This document shows, one piece after another, positions 8,032 through 16,605 of a stretch of DNA of 64,000 nt; the first letter of the stretch is position 1, and each line of letters starts with the position of its first letter. The notes below the pieces were generated by a model. The model saw only the letters and a list, made by a program, of their open reading frames with translations. It did not search any database and was not told the DNA's origin. Source of the stretch: Pseudomonas resinovorans NBRC 106553 (lineage in GTDB: Bacteria > Pseudomonadota > Gammaproteobacteria > Pseudomonadales > Pseudomonadaceae); assembly GCF_000412695.1 (NCBI RefSeq), contig NC_021499.1, forward strand, positions 434,001-498,000, given 5' to 3'. Position numbers and translations under genes: made by a program.

Positions 8032-8811
8032 TCAGCGCAGCACACCTTCTTCCAGCAACAGTTTGAAGATAGCTTCGGCGCCCGCCTGCGGCGAGACGTC
8101 CTTGAGTACCTGGCCACCGCCGCCGGATGCCTTGGCGGTCGCCGCCTTCATCCGCTCGGCGCCGGTTTTCGCCTTGATCACCTTGAGCCGCTTGGGCCGA
8201 GGGCGTGCAGGCTGCAACTGGGCCTCGGCGAACAATACATCCTCCACCAGCTCGACGTCCTCGGCTTCGATGCGACCGCGCCGGGCCGGGCCGAAGGCGC
8301 TCTGGCGCGCGCTCGGTGCGGCGTTGTCGACGCTGGCGACGAAGGGCAGGCGCACCTTCAGGCGGCGGCGCTGGCCCCGTGGCAGGGCCTGGAGAATCTG
8401 GGCCACGCCGTTGTCCACTTTTTCCACTTCGGCCAGGCCAACCACCAGCGGCCAGCCCAGGCGCTCGGCCAGCAGGTAGGGCAGCATGCCGGAGCCTTCA
8501 CCGGTTTCCGCCTGGCTGCCGGTGAGCACCAGTTGGGCGCCGCTTTCGCGGAGGAAGTCGCCGAGCGGGGGCAGGGCGTCGTCCTGCGGGCCCTGCTCGA
8601 GGACGATCAGCTCTTCCAGGCCCATGCCCAGGTAGGCGCGCAGGGCTTCTTCCCGGGGGTTGCCGGCGTGCACCACGCGCAGGAGCGGGCCGGCGAGGCG
8701 CAGGCCGAGCTCCACTGCACGGGCATCCTGGTCGGCGCGGCGCGTGCGACCCGAGGTAGGGTGCGCGCCCACGGAAACCAGGCTGACGATCTTCAATGCG
8801 TCATGCGGCAT
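8032..8811 (-). CDS. Electron transfer flavoprotein beta-like subunit of the dimethylglycine pathway
   Basis: ETF beta (FixA-like) subunit, 259 aa, which together with the adjacent alpha subunit should accept electrons from the DgcA flavoprotein. Recognisable ETF-beta elements are DQDARAVELGLRLAG near the N-terminus, VLTGSQAETGEGSGMLPYLLAERLGWPLV in the middle (the usual DGDTGQVG region is divergent) and LPFVASVDNAAPSARQ. The C-terminal third is longer and more basic (PARPRPKRLKVIKAKTGAERMKA) than in respiratory ETF. Its start overlaps the alpha gene by 11 bases. Confidence 0.87.
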   Translation of the reverse strand: MPHDALKIVSLVSVGAHPTSGRTRRADQDARAVELGLRLAGPLLRVVHAGNPREEALRAYLGMGLEELIVLEQGPQDDALPPLGDFLRESGAQLVLTGSQAETGEGSGMLPYLLAERLGWPLVVGLAEVEKVDNGVAQILQALPRGQRRRLKVRLPFVASVDNAAPSARQSAFGPARRGRIEAEDVELVEDVLFAEAQLQPARPRPKRLKVIKAKTGAERMKAATAKASGGGGQVLKDVSPQAGAEAIFKLLLEEGVLR

Positions 8812-10033
8812 CGCGTGCCCCTCCCTGACGGTATTCGGTGGCCAGCTGGATCAGGGCGGCGAGGATCGCGGCGGAGTCGCCGATCACCGAGAGGTCGGCG
8901 CGTTTGATCATGTCGCAGCCCGGGTCCATGTTCACCGCCACCACCTTGTCGCAGGCACCGATGCCTTGCAGGTGCTGGATGGCGCCGGAAATGCCCACGG
9001 CCAGATAGACCCGCGCGGTGACCCAGGTGCCGGTGGCGCCTACCTGGCGATTGCGCGGCATGTAGCCGTCGTCCACCGCCACGCGGGAGGCGCCTTCGGT
9101 GGCGCCGAGGGCGGCGGCGGCTTGGTGGAACTGGTCCCAGTCCCTGACCCCGTTGCCGCCGGAGAGAATGAACTCCGCCTCGGCCATGGGAATCTGCGCC
9201 GGGTCCACGGCCACCGGGCCGAGGTCCTCGATGCGCGGCAGGCTGTGGGCGATGTTCTCGATGAGCTCCAGCGAGCGGGCTTCATGGCGGGTTTCGCTGA
9301 CCGGCTCGGCGCATTCGGCGGCGGCCAGGATCAGGCGTGGCGCCTTGCGCGCCAGATCCTCGCGGCCGGCACCGGCACGGCCGATGGCCTGCTCGTTGGC
9401 AACCTGCCAGACGCGCGTGGCGGGGCGCTCGCCCAGCTTCGCGGCCAGCCGGCGGCCCAGTTCGCCGCCGCCGGTACGGCTATCGGGGAGCAGCCAGTGG
9501 CGGGGCGCCAGCTGGCTTTCCACGGCGCCGAGCGCGAGCACCCGGGCCTCAGGCGAATAACCGTCGAAGGCGTCGCCGTCGATACGCAGGATGCGGTCGA
9601 CGCCGGCGGTGTCGAAGGTGGTTTCCTTGTCGTCGCCGAAGAGCACGGCGACCACCGCGCCCTCGTTGCCGGCGAGCTTGTTGGCCAGGCCCAGGAGGTC
9701 CTTGTCGTGGCTGGAGAGACGGCCACCGACCATGTCCGGCACCACGCAGATGTGGAAGGCCGGTTGCTCGATGAGGTGCAGCGGCAGTTGCACCACTTCG
9801 GTGGCGCTGCTGCGCTTGCCGACCGTGCCCTGCTGGGTGCCGCTGCGGTCGATGCGCTTGATGCCGTTGGGGCCGATGAAGCCCGCGGCGGCGGCATGGG
9901 GATTCTTGCGGACGACGCCGTTGGGGCCCATCCAGCTCGTCTGACCCTGGGTCTGCATGGCGGCATGCAGGGGGTGCAGGCGGTTGCGGGCGATCCACTC
10001 GGCGCGCGGGTCGCGGCGGATGATGTCGCTCAT
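8801..10033 (-). CDS. Electron transfer flavoprotein alpha-like subunit of the dimethylglycine pathway
   Basis: ETF alpha (FixB-like), 410 aa. The C-terminal FAD domain is clear: NRQVGATGTWVTARVYLAVG, then ISGAIQHLQGI, then KVVAVNMDPGCDMIKRADLSVIGD. An N-terminal extension of about 90 residues, including NGVVRKNPHAAAAGFIGPNG, is not found in ordinary ETF alpha and may be a partner-docking segment. Located after dgcB in the same operon, separated by a 145-base gap that carries a repeat of family D. Role: FAD-dependent electron relay from dimethylglycine oxidation to the quinone pool, probably through DgcB. Confidence 0.88.
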   Translation of the reverse strand: MSDIIRRDPRAEWIARNRLHPLHAAMQTQGQTSWMGPNGVVRKNPHAAAAGFIGPNGIKRIDRSGTQQGTVGKRSSATEVVQLPLHLIEQPAFHICVVPDMVGGRLSSHDKDLLGLANKLAGNEGAVVAVLFGDDKETTFDTAGVDRILRIDGDAFDGYSPEARVLALGAVESQLAPRHWLLPDSRTGGGELGRRLAAKLGERPATRVWQVANEQAIGRAGAGREDLARKAPRLILAAAECAEPVSETRHEARSLELIENIAHSLPRIEDLGPVAVDPAQIPMAEAEFILSGGNGVRDWDQFHQAAAALGATEGASRVAVDDGYMPRNRQVGATGTWVTARVYLAVGISGAIQHLQGIGACDKVVAVNMDPGCDMIKRADLSVIGDSAAILAALIQLATEYRQGGARDAA

Positions 10034-10061
10034 AGAGAAGTCTCCAGGGCTGCACGAACGG

Positions 10062-10155
10062 CCCCCTCTCCCTCCGGGAGAGGGCTGGGGTGAGGGTGGC
10101 GGGCAACTCTGAGGCTTCCCTCACCCCCGGTCCCTCTCCCAGAGGGAGAGGGGAG
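10062..10155. repeat. Dispersed repeat family D (CCCTCTCCC hairpin), copy 1
   Basis: CCCCCTCTCCCTCCGGGAGA GGGCTGGGGTGAGGG, a spacer, then CCCTCACCCC and CCCTCTCCCAGAGGGAGAGG. The two halves are mutually complementary and each contains its own hairpin. The second copy is at 12179-12288; both sit in intergenic gaps inside the dgc operon. Confidence 0.8.
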
Positions 10156-10178
10156 GAAAACGTGCGGACGTCGGATCA

Positions 10179-12137
10179 TCACGCCACCTCCACGGCGGCT
10201 TTAACCGCCGACTGCTTTTTTGCTTCCGCCGGTGCCTCGACCAGTACCTCGGCAACCAGTTCGGCGATGTCCTTGATCTCCGGGCGTGGCGCCACCACGC
10301 CTTCGAGCATCGCGGTGCACTGCGGGCAGCCCACGGCCACCAGCTCGGCGCCGGTTTCCTTGATGTCCACCATGCGCATATCGGGAATCCGCTGCTTGCC
10401 GGGAATGTCGGTGATCGGCGCGCCGCCGCCACCGCCGCAGCAGCGGGAGCGGAAGCCCGAGCGCTGCATTTCCTTCACCTCGATGCCAATGGCCTTGAGT
10501 ACGGCGCGTGGGGCTTCGTATTCGCCGTTGTAGCGGCCCAGGTAGCACGGGTCGTGGTAGGTGACGCTGGCAGCCTTGCTCTGGCCGAGGGTGAGGCTGC
10601 CGCGCTGCACCAGCTCATTGATGAAGGTGCTGTGGTGCAGGACTTCGTAGTTGCCGCCGAGGGCGCCGTACTCGTTCTTCAGCACGTGGAAGCTATGGGG
10701 GTCGCAGCTGACAATGCGCTTGAAGCGGTACTGGCCGAGGGTGGCGATATTGCGCTTGGCCAGCAGCTGGAAGGTGGCTTCGTCACCCAGGCGGCGGGCC
10801 ACGTCACCGCTGTCGCGTTCTTCCAGGCCGAGCACGGCGAAGTCGACCTTGGCGGCTTTCAGCACCTTCACGAAGGCGCGCAGGGTGCGCTGGTTGCGCA
10901 TGTCGAAGGCGCCGTCGCCGACCCAGAACAGTACTTCGGCTTCCTTCTTCTCGCTCATCAGCGGCAGGTTCAGGTCCGCCGCCCAGTTCAGCCGGCCGCC
11001 GGGGGCGAAGCCGCCGGGGTTGTCGGTGGCGATCAGGTTCTCCAGCACCTCGGCACCCTTGTTCGGGGTAGCGCCCTTTTCCAGGGTGAGGTGGCGGCGC
11101 ATGTCGACGATGGCGTCGACGTGCTCGATCATCATCGGGCATTCCTCGACGCAGGCCCGGCAGGTGGTGCAGGACCACAGCGTCTCGGCGGAAACCAGCG
11201 CCTTGCCCTGCAGGGCGACGATCGGCTGGTGCGGGCCGCCGCTGTGTTCACCCAGGGGGATGCCCGGGTAGGGGCTGCCGGCGAACTTGGCGTCGTTGCC
11301 GCCAGCGAGGCCGATGACCATGTCCTGGATCAGCTTCTTCGGGTTCAGCGGCTGGCCGGCGGCGAAGGCCGGGCACACCGCCTCGCACTTGCCGCACTGC
11401 ACGCAGGCGTCGAAGCCGAGCAACTGGTTCCAGGTGAAGTCGGTGGGCTTCTCCACGCCCAGGGGCGCGTGCGGATCGTTCAGGTCCAGTGCCTTGAGGC
11501 CGGTGGAGCGGCCGCCGCCGAAGCGTTCGGCGCGGCGGTGCCAGGCTAGGTGCAGGGCGCCGGCGAAGGCGTGCTTCATCGGGCCGCCCCAGGTCATGCC
11601 GAAGAACAGCTCGGACACGCCCCAGGCCACGCCGATGGCGAGGATGCCGGCCAACAGCCAGCCGCCGAAGCCTTCAGGGAGGATGCCGGCCACCGGCAGG
11701 GTGGCGATGAAGAAACTTGCCGAGAACATCAGCAGGCTCTTCGGCAGGCGCATCCAGGGGCCCTTGGACAGGCGCGCCGGCGGGTTGCGTCGACGCTTGG
11801 CGACGAACAGCGCGCCGACGAACATCAGCACGGTGGCGGCCAGCAGGGCGAAGCCGAGGATGCGGCTGTGCAGGCCGAAGCCGTGCACCAGGATCGCCAG
11901 CAGGGCCGACAGGACGAAGCCGCCGGCGGTGGCCACGTGGGTCTTGGACATGTACTTGTCGCGCTCGACCACATGGTGCAGGTCCACCAGGTAGCGGCGC
12001 GGCATCTTCAGCAGGCCGCCGATCCAGTCGACCTGCGAGGGCCGGCCGCGACGCCACATGAAGAAGCGCTTCGCGGCGCCCAGTACGGCCAGGGCCAGGG
12101 CGGCGAAGAGCAGGATGGGGAGAAGGGTGTTGAGCAT
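10179..12137 (-). CDS. dgcB: Dimethylglycine catabolism iron-sulfur membrane protein DgcB
   Basis: 652 aa. Four or five hydrophobic segments occur in the first ~190 residues. A ferredoxin-like domain (CVQCGKCEAVCP and CTTCRACVEECP motifs, two [4Fe-4S] clusters) follows around residues 240-350, then two CCG domains (heterodisulfide-reductase type, HDPCYLGRYN and RCCGGGGGAP motifs). It probably passes electrons from DgcA/ETF to membrane quinone. The start at 12137 (MLNTLLPILL) has AGGAG 8 bases upstream; a longer frame from 12170 lacks a better site. Essential with dgcA for dimethylglycine use in P. aeruginosa. Confidence 0.94.
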   Translation of the reverse strand: MLNTLLPILLFAALALAVLGAAKRFFMWRRGRPSQVDWIGGLLKMPRRYLVDLHHVVERDKYMSKTHVATAGGFVLSALLAILVHGFGLHSRILGFALLAATVLMFVGALFVAKRRRNPPARLSKGPWMRLPKSLLMFSASFFIATLPVAGILPEGFGGWLLAGILAIGVAWGVSELFFGMTWGGPMKHAFAGALHLAWHRRAERFGGGRSTGLKALDLNDPHAPLGVEKPTDFTWNQLLGFDACVQCGKCEAVCPAFAAGQPLNPKKLIQDMVIGLAGGNDAKFAGSPYPGIPLGEHSGGPHQPIVALQGKALVSAETLWSCTTCRACVEECPMMIEHVDAIVDMRRHLTLEKGATPNKGAEVLENLIATDNPGGFAPGGRLNWAADLNLPLMSEKKEAEVLFWVGDGAFDMRNQRTLRAFVKVLKAAKVDFAVLGLEERDSGDVARRLGDEATFQLLAKRNIATLGQYRFKRIVSCDPHSFHVLKNEYGALGGNYEVLHHSTFINELVQRGSLTLGQSKAASVTYHDPCYLGRYNGEYEAPRAVLKAIGIEVKEMQRSGFRSRCCGGGGGAPITDIPGKQRIPDMRMVDIKETGAELVAVGCPQCTAMLEGVVAPRPEIKDIAELVAEVLVEAPAEAKKQSAVKAAVEVA

Positions 12138-12178
12138 TGTTGGTCTCCTAACGGGACCTGGAAGCGGCACGGGTGGCT

Positions 12179-12288
12179 CCCTCTCCCTTCGGGAGAGGGC
12201 TGGGGTGAGGGGAGCAGGGCGTCACTGGAAGTTCGTGCCGGCTGTTGCCTCCCTCACCCCCGGCCCCTCTCCCACGGGGAGAGGGGAG
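12179..12288. repeat. Dispersed repeat family D, copy 2
   Basis: CCCTCTCCCTTCGGGAGAGG GCTGGGGTGAGG, a spacer, then CCCTCACCCCCGGCCCCTCTCCCACGG GGAGAGGGGAG, ending seven bases before the dgcA stop position. Same orientation as copy 1. As RNA it would form a long GC-rich stem between dgcA and dgcB. Confidence 0.8.
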
Positions 12289-12294
12289 CGCTCG

Positions 12295-14355
12295 TCAGAA
12301 GTCCTTGCACAACCGCAGGGCGTCGTAGATCGCCGCGTGCACGTTACGCGGGGCCCCACAGTCGCCGATGCGGAACAGCAGGTAGCCGTCGCCGGGCTGG
12401 CTCAGGCAGGGCTGCGGCTTGATCGCGAACAGGGCGTCGACGTCGATCTGGCCCTTGTTGCGCGAGCCTTCCTTGAGGGCGTAGTACAGGCTCTCGTCGG
12501 GGCGCACGCCGTTCTCGATGACGATCTGGTCCACCACGCGTTCCTCGCGGGCGCCGGTGTATTCGTTCTCCAGCACCGCCACCACCTTGTCGCCCTCGCG
12601 GTAGACCTTCTCCAGCATCAGGTCGCCGGTCATGATCACTTCCTTGGGATACATGCTGCGGTAGTAGGTGGGGAAGGTGGTGCCGCCCATGGCGACGCCC
12701 GGCTTGATGTCGTCGGTGACGATCTCGACCTGGGCACCCTTTTCCGACAGGTAGTCCGCCGCCGACATGCCGCCGAACTCGCAGATGGTGTCGTACACCA
12801 GTACGTTCTTGCCGGGCTCGACCTTGCCTTCGAGGATGTCCCAGGCGCTCACCACCAGGCCTTCCGCCGCGCCCCAGTGCTCGTTCTGCTCGATGAAGGG
12901 GTGGCCGCCGTTGGCCAGGACGACGACGTCCGGGCGCAGGTCGAGGATGGTCTCCGGATCGGCCGCGGTGCCCAGGCGCAGATCGATGCCGAGGCGGGCG
13001 ATCTCCAGCTGGTACCAGCGGGTGATGCCGGCGATCTGATCACGTTGCGGCGCCTTGGCGGCGATGGTGATCTGGCCGCCGAGCTGGTCCTTCTTCTCGA
13101 ACAGGGTCACGTCGTGGCCGCGCTCGGCCGCCACGCGCGCCGCTTCCATGCCGGCCGGGCCGCCACCGATCACCACGACCTTGCGCTTGACGCCGGTGGT
13201 CTTCTCGATGATGTGCGGCAGGCCCATGTACTCGCGGGTGGTGGCGGCGTTCTGGATGCAGAGCACGTCCAGGCCCTGGTACTGGCGGTCGATGCAGTAG
13301 TTGGCGCCGACGCACTGCTTGATCTGGTCCACCTGGCCCATCTTGATCTTGGCGATCAGGTGCGGGTCGGCGATGTGGGCGCGGGTCATGCCGACCATGT
13401 CCACGTAGCCGCCTTCGAGGATGCGGGTGGCCTGGTTCGGGTCCTTGATGTTCTGCGCGTGCAGCACCGGCACGTTGACCACTTCCTTGATGCCGGCCGC
13501 CAGGTGCAGGAAGGGCTCCGGCGGGAAGCTCATGTTGGGGATCACGTTGGCCAGGGTGTTGTGGGTGTCGGCGCCGGAGCCGACCACGCCGATGAAGTCG
13601 AGCATGCCGGTATCGCTGTAGTACTTGGCGATCTGCTTCATGTCTTCGTGGGACAGGCCGTCCGGGTGGAACTCGTCACCGGAGATGCGCAGGCCGACGC
13701 AGAAGTCGTCACCCACTTCGGCACGCACGGCTTTCAGCACTTCCAGGCCGAACTTCATGCGGCCCTCGAAGCTGCCGCCCCATTCGTCGGTACGCTTGTT
13801 GACGCGCGGGCTCCAGAACTGGTCGATCATGTGCTGGTGCACGGCGGACAGTTCGACACCGTCCAGGCCGCCGGCCTTGGCCCGGCGCGCGGCCTGGGCG
13901 AAGTCACCGATCACGCGCCAGATCTCTTCCACTTCGATGGTCTTGCAGGTCGCGCGGTGCACCGGCTCGCGGATGCCCGACGGCGACATCAGGGTCGGCC
14001 AGTTGAAGCCGTCCCAGCGGGAGCGGCGGCCCATGTGGGTAATCTGGATCATGATCTTGGCGCCGTGCTTGTGCATGGCGTCGGCCAGATTCTGGAAGTG
14101 CGGGATGATGCGGTCGGTGGACAGGTTCACCGAGCTCCACCACTCCTGGGGGCTGTCGCTGGAGACCACGGAGGATCCCCCGCAGATGGCCAGGCCGATG
14201 CCGCCCTTGGCTTTCTCCTCGTAGTACTTCACGTAGCGTTCGGTGGTCATGCCGCCATCGGTGGCGATCACCTCGGCGTGGGCGGTGGAGAGCACGCGGT
14301 TGCGGATGGTCAGCTTGCCGATCTGGATCGGCTGGAACATTGCTTCGAAAGCCAT
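12295..14355 (-). CDS. dgcA: Dimethylglycine demethylase flavoprotein DgcA
   Basis: Oxidatively demethylates dimethylglycine to sarcosine. 686 aa with trimethylamine-dehydrogenase-like architecture: an Old Yellow Enzyme FMN barrel (about 1-340), an iron-sulfur segment (about 348-366), then FAD/NAD-type domains (VVVIGGGPAGMEAA at about 393). In the iron-sulfur segment only C348, C354 and C366 are present; the position expected for the second Cys (351) is Ala (CVGANYC). Whether a cluster is bound is therefore uncertain. It sits 15 bases after the 176-aa gene. GbdR control is expected from the P. aeruginosa regulon. Confidence 0.95.
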   Translation of the reverse strand: MAFEAMFQPIQIGKLTIRNRVLSTAHAEVIATDGGMTTERYVKYYEEKAKGGIGLAICGGSSVVSSDSPQEWWSSVNLSTDRIIPHFQNLADAMHKHGAKIMIQITHMGRRSRWDGFNWPTLMSPSGIREPVHRATCKTIEVEEIWRVIGDFAQAARRAKAGGLDGVELSAVHQHMIDQFWSPRVNKRTDEWGGSFEGRMKFGLEVLKAVRAEVGDDFCVGLRISGDEFHPDGLSHEDMKQIAKYYSDTGMLDFIGVVGSGADTHNTLANVIPNMSFPPEPFLHLAAGIKEVVNVPVLHAQNIKDPNQATRILEGGYVDMVGMTRAHIADPHLIAKIKMGQVDQIKQCVGANYCIDRQYQGLDVLCIQNAATTREYMGLPHIIEKTTGVKRKVVVIGGGPAGMEAARVAAERGHDVTLFEKKDQLGGQITIAAKAPQRDQIAGITRWYQLEIARLGIDLRLGTAADPETILDLRPDVVVLANGGHPFIEQNEHWGAAEGLVVSAWDILEGKVEPGKNVLVYDTICEFGGMSAADYLSEKGAQVEIVTDDIKPGVAMGGTTFPTYYRSMYPKEVIMTGDLMLEKVYREGDKVVAVLENEYTGAREERVVDQIVIENGVRPDESLYYALKEGSRNKGQIDVDALFAIKPQPCLSQPGDGYLLFRIGDCGAPRNVHAAIYDALRLCKDF

Positions 14356-14370
14356 GATGCGCGCTCCGAC

Positions 14371-14901
14371 TTACAGAGGTTTGACGGTGAACAGGCCATC
14401 GTCGTGGCCTTCTTCCGAGCCGCCGTAGACCTGCTCGGCGACGGTACGAACGCTGCTGCCGCGGGCCTGGAGGATCTGGTCCATGGCGCCGGCGAACCAG
14501 CCGGTGAACATGTAGTCGACCTTGCGGCCCACCTTGCCGTACACGTAGACGAAGGCGGAGTGCTTCAGGCGCACCTGGGCGGTGCCCTTGTCGAGGTCGA
14601 TCGCTTCGATCTGGAACAGGCCCCAGCCGCGCTGGGACAGGCGCTTCATGTAGTGCTCGAACACCGCCACACCTTCCAGGCCGTGGCATTCGGCTTCCTT
14701 CTCGCACCAGTGCCAGGCGGACTTGTAGCCGGCCTTGTAGAGGATCTCGGCGTAGCGCTCCGGGCCCAGCTCGGCTTCGATGCCCATGTGGTTGTTGACG
14801 AAGAAGTGACGGGGCACGTACAGCATCGGCAGGGCGTCGGTGGTCCAGACACCGGTTTCGCTGTCGACTTCGATGGGCAGTTCGGGGGCGTGTTTGGCCA
14901 T
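14371..14901 (-). CDS. Conserved 176-aa protein of the dgc operon (DUF5943-like)
   Basis: Begins MAKHAPELPIEVDSETG; GGAG lies about 9 bases before the start at 14901. It is soluble, without signal peptide, with several Trp, Tyr and His residues (NNHMGIEAEL, SAWHWCEKEAECHG, FVYVYGKVGRKVDYM, FTGWFAGAMDQIL) that suggest a V4R/heme-NO-like alpha-beta fold; this fold is an impression, not a search result. Fifteen bases upstream of dgcA and clearly cotranscribed. A homologue accompanies dgcA in P. aeruginosa. Possible roles are ligand binding or cofactor delivery for DgcA; function unknown. Confidence 0.82.
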   Translation of the reverse strand: MAKHAPELPIEVDSETGVWTTDALPMLYVPRHFFVNNHMGIEAELGPERYAEILYKAGYKSAWHWCEKEAECHGLEGVAVFEHYMKRLSQRGWGLFQIEAIDLDKGTAQVRLKHSAFVYVYGKVGRKVDYMFTGWFAGAMDQILQARGSSVRTVAEQVYGGSEEGHDDGLFTVKPL

Positions 14902-14946
14902 GTTGTTCAAGCTCCGGAATTCGATTCGCAATGGGGCTGGCCTGTC

Positions 14947-15074
14947 CGTAGGTTGGCGCTGAGCTTGCGAAGCCCAACACCCGGTTCGGAGAACCGGCCA
15001 GCGGCGTTCTGATGAAATCGTGGGAGCGCTGCGCGCTCCTTGTTGGGCTTCGCTGCGCTCTGCACCAACCTACG
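14947..15074. repeat. Dispersed palindrome family C (GTAGGTTGGCGC type), copy 1
   Basis: Left arm CGTAGGTTGGCGCTGAGCTT then GCGAAGCCCAAC; right arm GTTGGGCTTCGCTGCGCTCT then GCACCAACCTACG. Fills the gap between the M19 peptidase gene and the 176-aa gene. Other copies are at 24957-25024 and 62520-62627. Confidence 0.8.
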
Positions 15075-15088
15075 TCGGGGGCTTGGGG

Positions 15089-16066
15089 CTATTCGCCCCA
15101 GACATCCTTCAACACGCGGACCCAGTTCTCGCCCATGACCTTGCGCACCACGCGCTCGGGCATGCCGCGCTTGAGCAGGGTCTCGGTGAGGTTGGGGAAC
15201 TCGCCCACGGTGCGGATGCCCAGCGGGTTGACGATCTTGCCGAAGTTGGTCAGGCGGCGGGCGTAACCCTTGTCGTGGGTCAGCCACTCGAAGAAGTCCT
15301 GGCCATGGCCCTGGGTGAAGTCGGTGCCGATGCCGATGGCGTCTTCACCAACGAGGTTCATCACGTACTCGATGGCCTCGGCGTAGTCGTCGATGGTCGA
15401 ATCGATGCCCTTGGCGAGGAAGGGGGCGAACATGGTCACGCCGACGAAACCGCCGTGGTCGGCGATGAACTTCAGTTCTTCATCGGACTTGTTGCGCGGG
15501 TGTTCCTTCAGGCCGGACGGCAGGCAGTGGGAGTAGCAGACCGGTTTCTTCGATTCGAGGATGACTTCCTCGGATGTCTTGGAGCCCACGTGGGAGAGGT
15601 CGCACATGACGCCGACGCGGTTCATCTCGGCGACGATCTCGCGACCGAAGCCGGACAGGCCGCCGTCGCGCTCGTAGCAGCCGGTGCCGACCAGGTTCTG
15701 GGTGTTGTAGCACATCTGCACAATGCCCACGCCGAGCTGCTTGAACACCTCGACATAGCCGATCTGGTCCTCGAACGCATGGGCGTTCTGGAAGCCGAAG
15801 AGGATGCCGGTCTTGCCCTGCTCCTTGGCCTTGCGGATGTCGGCGGTGGTGCGCACCGGGATCACCAGGTCGCTGTTCTCGCGGATCAGCTTGCTGCTGG
15901 CGGCGATGTTGTTCACCGTCGCCTGGAAGCCTTCCCAGACCGATACGGTGCAGTTGGCCGCGGTCAGCCCGCCCTTGCGCATGTCTTCGAAGAGTTCACG
16001 GTTCCATTTGGCAATGATCAGACCGTCGATGACGATGCTGTCGGCGTGCAGTTCGGCTGGGCTCAT
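15089..16066 (-). CDS. M19 (renal dipeptidase) family protein with altered metal site
   Basis: 325 aa, cytoplasmic, of the membrane-dipeptidase fold. It retains the C-terminal metal-ligand segments CDLSHVG (H159), VCYSHC (H180) and GIGTDFTQG (D249). The N-terminal HxD pair of the family is replaced by D14-G15-L16-I17-I18, and the bridging Glu by Gln (Q93 in GFQNAHAF). A normal binuclear zinc centre therefore looks unlikely; it could be a mononuclear or non-peptidase member. First gene of the minus-strand dgc operon; its homologue is in the GbdR regulon in P. aeruginosa. Substrate unknown. Confidence 0.85.
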   Translation of the reverse strand: MSPAELHADSIVIDGLIIAKWNRELFEDMRKGGLTAANCTVSVWEGFQATVNNIAASSKLIRENSDLVIPVRTTADIRKAKEQGKTGILFGFQNAHAFEDQIGYVEVFKQLGVGIVQMCYNTQNLVGTGCYERDGGLSGFGREIVAEMNRVGVMCDLSHVGSKTSEEVILESKKPVCYSHCLPSGLKEHPRNKSDEELKFIADHGGFVGVTMFAPFLAKGIDSTIDDYAEAIEYVMNLVGEDAIGIGTDFTQGHGQDFFEWLTHDKGYARRLTNFGKIVNPLGIRTVGEFPNLTETLLKRGMPERVVRKVMGENWVRVLKDVWGE

Positions 16067-16605
16067 CAGGCTGTCCCCTGTTATCCATGCGCCGAATCTT
16101 CTGCCGGCGCTTTGAGGGGAGCATATCCCCGGGGGATTCGGCGCTATCGCGCAAAAGCGACCGGGGTATTTCCGAAAGCGTCAAGCCGGTCGCGAATGGG
16201 CATGCGGGGTTCGGAAGGGTGATTTCGGGGGGGGCTTGGCGGGGCTCTTGTGGGGGCGATTTCAATCGCCAAGCGGGCCGCGGGTCCGCCATGCGGCGTC
16301 GAGGAGGGCAACTCCGTTGCCCTTGGCGAATGAATTCGTCCCTACTGGCCTATGCAGACTGAACCGCAGGTCCGCCTCCCATCGACCTCCTCTGCGCACC
16401 GCCTATAAAGGTAGGTACGGCACCGCCCAGGCCCCGGGTCGGTTTCAGGATGCGAAGGGTCGCTGAGGTGCAATTGCCGGACGGCGAGGATGGCAAGCTC
16501 GCCGAATGCCCCGACACGCGCGCGCAGACGCTCGGCCGGGACCCGCAGCCGAAGACCTCCGGACTACTGGCCAACAGCGTGGTCCGCGAAGCAGAGGAAC
16601 GCTGT
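16067..16605. other. Divergent intergenic region, dgc operon and fds operon
   Basis: Carries the dgc-operon promoter to the left and the fds promoter to the right. An inverted repeat, GCGACCGG (16157-16164) and CCGGTCGC (16186-16193), centred about 110 bases upstream of the M19 gene, is a candidate operator. A full family A repeat occupies 16249-16345. The fdsG reading frame stays open upstream to 16450, but the product there is not fds-like and is not called. Confidence 0.5.
16249..16345. repeat. Dispersed palindrome family A, copy 2
   Basis: Starts TGTGGGGGCGATTTCAATCG and ends GGCGAATGAATTCGTCCCTA C, with a GC-rich core containing the GCGGGTCCGC and GAGGGCAACTCC inner palindromes. Confidence 0.8.

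Noticed and set aside
12058..15012. 984-codon open frame on the plus strand
   Set aside because: It is antisense to dgcA and neighbouring genes; composition is His/Val/Leu/Gly-rich as typical for high-GC shadow frames and no family motifs appear.
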